Below are positions 16,261-23,570 of a DNA stretch of 64,000 nt, in pieces. Numbering within the stretch: position 1 is the first letter of the stretch; each line of letters opens with the position of its first letter. The notes below the pieces were generated by a model, which was not told the origin of the DNA, ran no database searches, and saw only the letters and a list, made by a program, of their open reading frames with translations. Both the position numbers and the translations under genes were made by a program. Where the stretch lies: assembly GCA_023394875.1 (NCBI GenBank), contig JAEXAB010000001.1:452567-516566 (forward strand). Direction: 5' to 3'. This DNA comes from Bacillota bacterium. GTDB lineage: Bacteria > Bacillota > Clostridia > Christensenellales > DTU072.

Positions 16261-17541
16261 TTATACCGTTTCTCCGTATAAATGGAAGTCGGTGCTGGTT
16301 ATTTTTACTTTATAAACCCCGCCGATTTCCAGCTTTTGTTCGGAAGTGAAATACACATAGGTGTCTATTTCGGGTGCGTTATACTCGCTTCTTCCGTAAA
16401 AGCACTGTTTTTTGTAGTCTATACCCTCATAAAGAACTTCTATAATTTTATTTACGTATTTCTTTTGTTTCTCAAAAGTGGATATTACTTGAGCTTTTTC
16501 GCATTCGTTTACCCAACTTTGAATGGTCTTTTTATTTTGCGTCGCTTTAAGATTATAAGCGGGCGTGCCTTCCTCTTTGGAATAACTGAAGAATCCCGAA
16601 TAATCCAAAGCGTTTTTTACAAACTCCCTTAGCTTTATATTAGCGTCCAAATCTTCGGTCGGATAGCCAACGATAAAGGAGCTTCGCAAAGCTATGTTAC
16701 TATAGCTGGTTTGTATCTTATTAAGTAACGCTCTAATATCCTTTTCCCCCGAACGGCGGTTCATGGATTTCAGAACCTTATCGTCTATATGCTGAAAAGG
16801 TATATCTAAATACTTGGCTACCTTTTCGTTATTGCTGACAATGTCTAATAATTTGCCGTCTATCCTTTCCGGATAAGCATACATTATTCTTATTTTCCAA
16901 AAGTCAAGTTTAGTAAGCTCTTCTATTAGACGGCAAAGAGAATACTCTCCGTAGATATCCTTGCCGTAATAGGTGGTGTCTTGTGCTACCAGTATTAGTT
17001 CTTTTACTTTTTCCTTTGCCAGTTCTTTTGCTTCCTCTAATATTTCTTCCATCGGACGGGAAACGTACTTTCCACGTATGTACGGTATGGCGCAATAAGA
17101 ACATCTGTTGTTACAGCCGTCGGCTATCTTGAGATAGGCATAATGTAACGGTGTGGTAAGGGTTCTTTTGTTCTCAAAAACATAATCGCAACCGTATTTT
17201 CCGAACAGTTCGTCCACTTTCTTAACTATATCTCCCTCTTCGGCGATATTGACAAAGATATCTACCTCGTCAAACTCCGCTTCCGAACCGTATCTTTGGG
17301 CAAAACATCCTGTAACGATAAGTTTCTTTAATTTGCCGCTCTTTTTTAGTTCGCTTACTTCAAGTATGGTATTTATTGCTTCCTTTTTCGCTTTGTCGAT
17401 AAAAGCGCAGGTATTTATTATAATAAACTCGGCGTCCTTTTCGTTGACCAGAGTATGACCGGCGTTTTGCAAGTTATAGAGCATTTTTTCGCTGTCCACT
17501 CTGTTTTTGTCGCAGCCTAAGGTAATCAGACTAAAGTCCAT
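16261..17541 (-). CDS. rimO: Ribosomal protein S12 methylthiotransferase RimO
   Basis: A 426-residue radical-SAM methylthiotransferase that modifies an Asp of ribosomal protein S12. The N-terminal UPF0004 domain starts ITLGCDKNRVDSEKML, with Cys ligands in LGC, NTCAFI and TGCFAQRYG. The radical-SAM motif is CNNRCSYC near residue 150. A C-terminal TRAM-like segment (YKVKITSTDFHLYGE) ends the protein. The LGCDKN opening and overall length favour RimO over MiaB or MtaB. It lies in the recA run, 13 bases after ftsK and 12 before cinA. Confidence 0.93.
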   Translation of the reverse strand: MDFSLITLGCDKNRVDSEKMLYNLQNAGHTLVNEKDAEFIIINTCAFIDKAKKEAINTILEVSELKKSGKLKKLIVTGCFAQRYGSEAEFDEVDIFVNIAEEGDIVKKVDELFGKYGCDYVFENKRTLTTPLHYAYLKIADGCNNRCSYCAIPYIRGKYVSRPMEEILEEAKELAKEKVKELILVAQDTTYYGKDIYGEYSLCRLIEELTKLDFWKIRIMYAYPERIDGKLLDIVSNNEKVAKYLDIPFQHIDDKVLKSMNRRSGEKDIRALLNKIQTSYSNIALRSSFIVGYPTEDLDANIKLREFVKNALDYSGFFSYSKEEGTPAYNLKATQNKKTIQSWVNECEKAQVISTFEKQKKYVNKIIEVLYEGIDYKKQCFYGRSEYNAPEIDTYVYFTSEQKLEIGGVYKVKITSTDFHLYGETV

Positions 17542-17554
17542 AAATCTCCTTTGT

Positions 17555-20245
17555 TTATTCTATGGGCGCTTCGGGATACATCTCGTTAAACTGCGCCTTA
17601 GTAATCAGAATGTTTCTTTTGTTGCCGTTATAGGGCGGGCTGATAAAGCCTTTTTTCTCCAAATAATCCACTAATTTGGCTATGGAATTAAAACCTTTAC
17701 TCATTTCTCTTTGGAGCAGAGAGGCGGACACTTTGTCGGTTTCCAAACAAATTCTCAAGCCCTCTCTTACCAACACTTGGAAGTTTTCGTCGTTATCAAG
17801 GTCTTTCTTTATAAAAGTGGGCGCGGAGGCGGTTACATTATTTTTTATTTCTTCTACCGTGCCTTCTTCCTTGCCCCCGTGCAAAATTCTGTCAATCGCG
17901 TAATAATCGAACTCAACGGGATTGTTTTTCTTAATATAATCCACCATATCTTCTATTTCTTTGGTGTCGATATACGCGCATTGGGCTCTTTGCATATCGG
18001 TACCTTTCTTAATATACATATCGCCTTTGCCAAGAAGAGTTTCTGCGCCTTTTGCCTTAAAAATAACCATACTGTGGTTATAGTCGCCTACCTTGAAGGC
18101 AATCTTTGTATTCAGATTGTTTTGAATTTCGTTGGTTATAACTTCCTTAACAGGGTTTTGTGTGGCAAAAATAAGATGTACGCCTGCCGCTCTTGCCATT
18201 CTCGCCAAAGAACAAAGGTTGGCGTCCATAGCCTTACCCGACTTGGGATCGGTCATAAGTTCGCTCGCTTCATCGATAATAATAACAATTCTTGGTAGTC
18301 TGTTTTCCTTATCTAAAGCTGCATTATATTCTTTTAGGTTGCGGCAGTTAAGCTTCTTAAACACGCCGAAACGCCTCATTGTCTCTTCTCTTATCCACTT
18401 CAACGCGTTGTTAATTTCGGTAACGTCGCTCAACGGATTATTAAAAAGCATATGCGGTAAGCCCGCATAAGGCGCCATTTCCACAGTTTTTAAGTCTATT
18501 AGAACTAATTTTAGTTCTTCGGGAGAATAGCGATACAGAATGCTCGCTAATATTACGTTAAGGCATACACTCTTACCGCTGCCGGTTGTTCCCGCAACCA
18601 GAGCGTGAGGCATTGCGCCTAAGTCGTCTATTAGTATTCTGCCGTCGGCGGTTTTACCCAAAGCAAGCAAAATTTCTCCCTTGGCGTTTACGTACTCGGG
18701 AGAGGAAATAATTTCTTTGAAACTTACTGTTGCGGTAATTTTGTTGGGTATTTCTATGCCAAAATATGCGCTGTCGCCAATCTGCGGAATAATGTTGATT
18801 TCCTTTTGAGAGTGCAAAAGTCTTTGAATATCCATTTTTGCCGAATAAACTTTGCTTATCGGGCATTTTTCGCTCAAATCCAATACGCAAATAGTAATGG
18901 TAGGGCCCTTTATTGCCTTAATCAAGGTGACGTCTATATTATAGTTTTTCAGCTTTTCTTCAAAAACCTCTTTCAGTTCCTCATAGTTTTCCACATACGG
19001 AGAAAAATTAGGAGACGGATGTTCAATAAGAACGTTAATGGGCGGACGATTGTAAGGGACAGGCGGTCTTTTGGTGGTGGTGATTACTTCGGTATCGGAA
19101 ACTTCTATCTCTTCTTCGGCTTCTTTCTTTTCTTCACGGTTTTCCACAGGGGCAATAATAGGGTTATTTATTACTTTAACAGGCTTGGGCGCGTCCACTC
19201 CCCCTTCCTGGCGCAAAGCCTGCACAAAGCTGTTTTCCTTTAATTTCGGCAGTTCCTCTTCTATATTTTCTTCAATCTTTACTTTCTTTTCGTTGTTAAA
19301 AATTGTTTCGGTTGGTATGTACTGATTGTAACCCATTGTCTCTTCTATGTCGGAGCCAATGGTCTTTTCCTTTTGTTTAATTTTTATTTCCTCTTCTACG
19401 TTGGTAAAAAGCTGTCTTGCCGCCGCGGTTTTGGCTTCCTGACGCTTTTTATCGGGGGGAAGATACTTTTCAAAACCGTCCATCAGGTCGGTTTTTTTCT
19501 TCTCTACAGGTTCAAACGTATACTCTTTTATGCCGTAGGTATCGCTTTTGATTTCCAAATCCTCAAGTATTTTTTCTTTCTCTATACTGCCGAAAAGCAG
19601 TTCCCTTGCCGAAACAGGGGTTTCTTCGGTATTCTTTTTTACTTCTACTTTGGGCGTAAATTTTTCGGTTTTTATAGGCAAAGGAGTAATTTCTTCAACC
19701 TTAGTTCCCTCAATTAGCTTTTCATTGTACATTTTGGAGTCAGTTGGAGTTTTTGGCTCCTTGACCTTCTTTTTGTTTTTATCGGGGATAAATATATATG
19801 GTTTTATAATGAAAAAGCCGCATAAAGCCGTCAGCACGAAAAATACCGTTAACGACGCCACGTACTGTAGCGGTAAAACAATAGGCGCGGTAATGAGGCT
19901 GAAAATTACACCCCCGACGGTGGGCGATTCGTAAGCTACCGTAACGTAACTGCCAAAGCCTAAGTTCCCGCTTGCTTTGCCCATCAATGCTATATGTATG
20001 GTAGAAACTAAGAATATGTAAGTTATTGGAATGAGGATTTTGTTATTTTTTGATAGTTTTATCTTAATTTTTTTCCAGGAAAAAACTAACGCCACGTAGC
20101 CGCATATAAGATACAGATAAGCAACGTAGCCGAAAACGCCGATAAACACGCTGGCTGTAGTCGGCACGCATAGTAAAACCGTCAATACTATAAGTATTGC
20201 CAGAATCAACAAATGCTTTGCGTTTTTAATAAAAAAATCCTTCAT
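17555..20245 (-). CDS. ftsK: FtsK/SpoIIIE DNA translocase
   Basis: An 896-residue septal DNA pump that moves chromosome ends through the division or sporulation septum. The N-terminus has about four membrane helices (residues 10-150). A long, charged, low-complexity linker (about 155-410) follows, rich in Glu, Lys and Pro. The motor then has Walker A GTTGSGKSVCLN near 553, Walker B IVIIIDEASELM, and FATQNPVKEVIT. The C-terminal gamma winged helix (ICLETDKVSASLLQREMSKG) that reads DNA polarity sites is present. It is complete. FtsK versus SpoIIIE cannot be separated by sequence alone. It is coupled to the M16 gene by a one-base gap. Confidence 0.95.
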   Translation of the reverse strand: MKDFFIKNAKHLLILAILIVLTVLLCVPTTASVFIGVFGYVAYLYLICGYVALVFSWKKIKIKLSKNNKILIPITYIFLVSTIHIALMGKASGNLGFGSYVTVAYESPTVGGVIFSLITAPIVLPLQYVASLTVFFVLTALCGFFIIKPYIFIPDKNKKKVKEPKTPTDSKMYNEKLIEGTKVEEITPLPIKTEKFTPKVEVKKNTEETPVSARELLFGSIEKEKILEDLEIKSDTYGIKEYTFEPVEKKKTDLMDGFEKYLPPDKKRQEAKTAAARQLFTNVEEEIKIKQKEKTIGSDIEETMGYNQYIPTETIFNNEKKVKIEENIEEELPKLKENSFVQALRQEGGVDAPKPVKVINNPIIAPVENREEKKEAEEEIEVSDTEVITTTKRPPVPYNRPPINVLIEHPSPNFSPYVENYEELKEVFEEKLKNYNIDVTLIKAIKGPTITICVLDLSEKCPISKVYSAKMDIQRLLHSQKEINIIPQIGDSAYFGIEIPNKITATVSFKEIISSPEYVNAKGEILLALGKTADGRILIDDLGAMPHALVAGTTGSGKSVCLNVILASILYRYSPEELKLVLIDLKTVEMAPYAGLPHMLFNNPLSDVTEINNALKWIREETMRRFGVFKKLNCRNLKEYNAALDKENRLPRIVIIIDEASELMTDPKSGKAMDANLCSLARMARAAGVHLIFATQNPVKEVITNEIQNNLNTKIAFKVGDYNHSMVIFKAKGAETLLGKGDMYIKKGTDMQRAQCAYIDTKEIEDMVDYIKKNNPVEFDYYAIDRILHGGKEEGTVEEIKNNVTASAPTFIKKDLDNDENFQVLVREGLRICLETDKVSASLLQREMSKGFNSIAKLVDYLEKKGFISPPYNGNKRNILITKAQFNEMYPEAPIE

Positions 20246-20246
20246 C

Positions 20247-21518
20247 TTACTCCTGCTTGCCGTTTTTTAACAATGAAAGTAAATCTTTTTCGGTCTTTTG
20301 TCCTACGTAGGTTATCGCGCACTTATTAAAGTCAAAAATCTTCTCTATTGCATTATTTATATCCGCCATAGTAATTTTTTCCAACGCGCGCTGGCATTGA
20401 CGGAAGGTAATAACCTTGTCAAGTTGGATTATATTCCTACCCGCCACCCTCATGCTGTCGGCTGCGCTTTCCTCACCCATAATAAGGGAAGTCATGAACT
20501 GCGCCATAGCCTTTTGATGTTCTTCTGCGGTAAAGCCCTTTTCTTTTACTTCTAAAATAATTTCTCTAATAGCAAGTACAGCTTCTTCCACCTGCTTAGG
20601 CGCGGTGCCGAAAGATATATCGAAAAATCCGTTGTTATAATAATGCGTGGGAGCCGAACCAATAGAATAAACTAATCCCAATTGCTCACGGACTTTTTGG
20701 AATAGTCTGCTGCTCATGCCACCGCCTAGCATATAACCTATTATATAAGGTGCGTAGTCCTTTTTGTGGTTGAGATAATAGGACGGGAAGCGAATTAAAA
20801 CGTTGGATTGTTCGTTCGGCTTAAAGGTATAACTTTGCTTGCTGAACGTTTTTAACTTCCTGAATTTTTCTTTTATTACTTCCTTCTTAATAAGGTTCTT
20901 TTCGAAAATTTCTTCCACCATAGCAAAAACTTCTTCTTTTTTTAGACTGCCCACTATGGAAATTACTGTGTTTGTTGGGACGTACCATTTATTTACAAAA
21001 TCCACTATGTCCTTGCGACTAAAACCCTTTACTCTTTCGGCTGTCCCTAATATGGGTCTGGCTAAAGAGGCTTTGCCGTAAAAAATACCGCTCATTTTTT
21101 CATAGCAGAGATCTTCTCCGTCGTCTTCGTACATGTTTATTTCTTCTAAGACAACGCCCTTTTCTCTTTCTATATTATCTTCGGTATAGGTACTCTTGTT
21201 TAATAAATCGTAGAGCATCTCAATACAGCTGTCGGCATACTTTGCCATCCCTACCGTATAATAACAGGTATAGCTTCTTGTAGTAAAGGCGTTTATCTGA
21301 ACTCCCTTGTTGTCCATCTCGCTTGCTATATCAAACGCCGTCCGCTTTTCTGTACCCTTGAAATTGAGATGTTCCAAAAAATGAGCAAGCCCGTTGTTTT
21401 TTTCTTCTTCATAAGCCGAACCTACCCCCACAAAAACTCCTATAGCTATTGACTTGGTGTATGGTTTTCTTTCGAAATATAAGCGCAAACCGCTCGGGAA
21501 GGTGTGATATTTGGGCAT
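20247..21518 (-). CDS. M16-family zinc peptidase (YmxG/PqqL-like)
   Basis: A 423-residue M16 metallopeptidase. The inverted zinc motif HFLEH is at about residues 45-50 (AHFLEHLNFKGT), with the downstream Glu in EEINMYEDD completing the site. The second, inactive-like M16 half includes GYMLGGGMSSRLFQKVREQLGLVYSIGS, the conserved substrate-binding RxxxGLxY region. The start at 21518 fits CAGGAG 9 bases upstream; a further 18 residues upstream in frame have no RBS. It is first in the M16-ftsK-rimO-cinA-recA operon, a common Clostridia arrangement. The cytosolic peptide substrate is unknown. Confidence 0.9.
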   Translation of the reverse strand: MPKYHTFPSGLRLYFERKPYTKSIAIGVFVGVGSAYEEEKNNGLAHFLEHLNFKGTEKRTAFDIASEMDNKGVQINAFTTRSYTCYYTVGMAKYADSCIEMLYDLLNKSTYTEDNIEREKGVVLEEINMYEDDGEDLCYEKMSGIFYGKASLARPILGTAERVKGFSRKDIVDFVNKWYVPTNTVISIVGSLKKEEVFAMVEEIFEKNLIKKEVIKEKFRKLKTFSKQSYTFKPNEQSNVLIRFPSYYLNHKKDYAPYIIGYMLGGGMSSRLFQKVREQLGLVYSIGSAPTHYYNNGFFDISFGTAPKQVEEAVLAIREIILEVKEKGFTAEEHQKAMAQFMTSLIMGEESAADSMRVAGRNIIQLDKVITFRQCQRALEKITMADINNAIEKIFDFNKCAITYVGQKTEKDLLSLLKNGKQE

Positions 21519-21554
21519 AAATTTTGGCTCCTGCTTTTCTATACAGATATATTT

Positions 21555-21583
21555 ATTATAAACTATTAGCAAGATTTTTACAA
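21555..21583 (-). promoter_or_regulatory. Promoter of the M16-ftsK-rimO-cinA-recA operon
   Basis: Read on the minus strand, TTGTAA (21583-21578) and a perfect TATAAT (21560-21555) are 17 bp apart. It is divergent from the padR promoter. Confidence 0.7.
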
Positions 21584-21638
21584 CCTAATTTTAGACCAAT
21601 CTGCCAATCGAAAAAAATAAAAATCGTATAAAAAATGC

Positions 21639-21669
21639 TTGACACTGCATACTGTGTATTGTATAGTAT
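21639..21669 (+). promoter_or_regulatory. padR promoter with overlapping ATACT-N11-AGTAT operator
   Basis: A perfect -35 TTGACA (21639-21644) and TATAGT (21662-21667) are 17 bp apart. The inverted repeat ATACT (21649-21653) and AGTAT (21665-21669) spans spacer and -10, the layout expected for PadR autorepression. The transcript would start near 21674, leaving a leader of about 16 bases that holds the AAAAGGAGG RBS. Confidence 0.75.
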
Positions 21670-21689
21670 TATGCAAAAGGAGGTATTGA

Positions 21690-22004
21690 ATGGATTCTCA
21701 ATTGAAAAAAGGTCTTTTGGACGCATGCGTACTTGCCGAATTGTTAAAACAGGATAACTACGGTTATATGTTGATTCAAAACATCGGTTCTACCGTCACG
21801 ATATCCGAAAGTACGTTATATCCTATTTTGCGCCGACTAGAAAAAGCGGGAGCCTTAAGAACTTACTCTTTAGAAAAAGACGGAAGGCTAAGAAAATACT
21901 ATTCTATAACCGCGGAAGGCAAAATTAAGTTGGATTATTTTATTAAAGAATGGGCACAGGTTGCCAAAGTATATGATTTTATTATCAGGAGGTTACATCC
22001 ATGA
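21690..22004 (+). CDS. PadR-family transcriptional repressor
   Basis: A 104-residue PadR-type winged-helix regulator. The start (QLKKGLLDACVLAELLKQDNYGYMLIQNI) and the wing region (ESTLYPILRRLEKAGALRTYSLEKDGRLRKYYSIT) are diagnostic. It is of the short PadR-s2 class without a long C-terminal effector domain. It is first in a unit with HAAS/DUF1700, DUF4097 and probably the ABC transporter. In related clusters PadR represses its own operon and responds to envelope stress or small hydrophobic ligands. The palindrome over its promoter supports autoregulation. Its stop overlaps the next start (ATGA). Confidence 0.93.
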   Translation: MDSQLKKGLLDACVLAELLKQDNYGYMLIQNIGSTVTISESTLYPILRRLEKAGALRTYSLEKDGRLRKYYSITAEGKIKLDYFIKEWAQVAKVYDFIIRRLHP

Positions 22005-22555
22005 CAAAAAAGGAATTTTTGTTCTATCTCAGAAAAAAACTGCGCCATTTTCCCCCGTCGGAAATAGAAAGCGCTCTTGATTATTATGATGAGGCGATTA
22101 ATGAGAAAATGTTAAGAGAAAAAATGTCGGAAACTCAAGCCGTCGCTTCGTTAGGTAATCCAGCCGACGTAGCAAAGCTATGCGCATCGGAAATGCTAAT
22201 TGACAACAAGCAAAAAAATCCAGGCAAAGCCGCCCTTATATTTTTAGGAGCCCTGGCTTCCCCCGTTTTATTGCCCCTTGCCATTGTTGCCTGCGTTATT
22301 TTCTTTGTTATTTTTGCAGTTTGGCTTAGTCTGATAGCCGGTTTCGGCGCGGCTTCTATCGGAGGAATTGCCATCGCTATAGGCGGTTGCGTTTCTCAAC
22401 TTGGTTTTATCCCCGGTTTTACCGCAGTGGGCATTGGTTTGGTTATTTTTTCGGTCTTTGCGTTTCTTTGCGTAAGCGTAGCTTATTACGGAGGAAAACT
22501 GATAACCGGTTTTATTTCGGGAATAGCAAAATCTTTCTCCAGAAAGGCAAGATAA
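22001..22555 (+). CDS. HAAS/DUF1700 membrane signalling protein
   Basis: A 184-residue protein. Residues 1-65 form the HAAS domain (TKKEFLFYLRKKLRHFPPSEIESALDYYDEAI, then AVASLGNPADVAKL), and three to four membrane helices follow (about residues 77-175). HAAS proteins are commonly encoded directly after PadR and are thought to link it to membrane sensing; the precise mechanism is not established. Translation is coupled to padR by the ATGA overlap. It is complete for the family. Confidence 0.88.
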   Translation: MTKKEFLFYLRKKLRHFPPSEIESALDYYDEAINEKMLREKMSETQAVASLGNPADVAKLCASEMLIDNKQKNPGKAALIFLGALASPVLLPLAIVACVIFFVIFAVWLSLIAGFGAASIGGIAIAIGGCVSQLGFIPGFTAVGIGLVIFSVFAFLCVSVAYYGGKLITGFISGIAKSFSRKAR

Positions 22556-22567
22556 AGGAGGTTAATT

Positions 22568-23464
22568 ATGAAGAAATTTTTTACAGCATTATTAGTAATT
22601 TTTATTATCGCCGTGGTTATGGTAGTTATAGGCGGCGCTATTATCAGGAAAAACCCCGATAAATATCCGTTGTTTGCCAAAGATCAATTTACCGAAAAAC
22701 AGCTAACCGAAGAAGAAATCGTCACTTCATTATATCTCGGGATTGCTTCCGACGACGTCGATATATTTCCTTCCGAAGACGGCAAGTTGACTATTATTTA
22801 TTACGAAAGCGAAACGCACCGTTACGATTACGGCTTTGAGAATGGAAAGGCTACTTTTAATCAGGACACTAAGTTTGATATAAGAAACTGGTTCAAACTT
22901 ACCTGGCACGATGACCGTCCCAATATGAAAATATATTTACCGGATACGGTTAATGCAAACCTATCCTTAAAGGTAGCGTCGGGAGAAATAAACTTTGTAA
23001 ACAGCAACTATTCGGTGCAAAACTTGACTGTTTCGGTAGCAAGCGGACAAGTGGTACTATCCCACATTACCGCAAACAACTGCGATATAACTTCTTCCAG
23101 CGGAGATGTAATATTAACTAACGTTATATCAAACGATGCCGATATCAACATCAGTAGCGGAACGTTAAATGTAAAAAACAGCACTCTCACTACCATCGAC
23201 ATAAGAATAAGCAGCGGCGATTTTGTGTCCGATAACCTAACTTCGGATAACGTAGATTGTACCGTAGCTTCGGGCAGTATCCGTCTTGGTTTAACTGGTG
23301 TTTCCACCGACTACACAATAAACGGAGAATCCTCTTCAGGCTCTATTGTCTTCAATTTTGGCGGGACCGAAATAAGAATGGGCAACAAAATCCTTTACGG
23401 CAACGGACCAAAAATGATTAAGGCAAAAATCAGCAGCGGAAGTATGACTTTAATAACCGATTAA
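22568..23464 (+). CDS. DUF4097-family beta-repeat membrane protein
   Basis: A 298-residue protein with one N-terminal membrane anchor (FFTALLVIFIIAVVMVVIGGAII) and a long extracytoplasmic beta-helical domain of the DUF4097 family. The repeat unit is a strand ending in S-S-G or S-G (LKVASGEINF, VSVASGQVVL, ITSSSGDVIL, INISSGTLNV, IRISSGDFVS, CTVASGSIRL). It ends with another such repeat. These domains are regularly found with PadR and HAAS genes in Clostridia and Bacilli; a role in envelope sensing is inferred. An RBS AAAGGAGG precedes it. A terminator follows, so the ABC gene may have its own promoter too. Confidence 0.88.
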   Translation: MKKFFTALLVIFIIAVVMVVIGGAIIRKNPDKYPLFAKDQFTEKQLTEEEIVTSLYLGIASDDVDIFPSEDGKLTIIYYESETHRYDYGFENGKATFNQDTKFDIRNWFKLTWHDDRPNMKIYLPDTVNANLSLKVASGEINFVNSNYSVQNLTVSVASGQVVLSHITANNCDITSSSGDVILTNVISNDADINISSGTLNVKNSTLTTIDIRISSGDFVSDNLTSDNVDCTVASGSIRLGLTGVSTDYTINGESSSGSIVFNFGGTEIRMGNKILYGNGPKMIKAKISSGSMTLITD

Positions 23465-23481
23465 AAACACAATTTTTATTT

Positions 23482-23520
23482 AACAACCTGCGGATTATAA
23501 TTTTCGCAGGTTGTTTTTTT
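23482..23520 (+). terminator. Terminator after DUF4097 gene
   Basis: The arms AACAACCTGCG and CGCAGGTTGTT with a 12-base loop are followed by eight T. It ends the PadR transcript or attenuates it before the ABC gene. Confidence 0.88.
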
Positions 23521-23570
23521 TGCCACAATATGGTAGTATATTTTTGTTAATAAAATTTCAGGGGGAAATC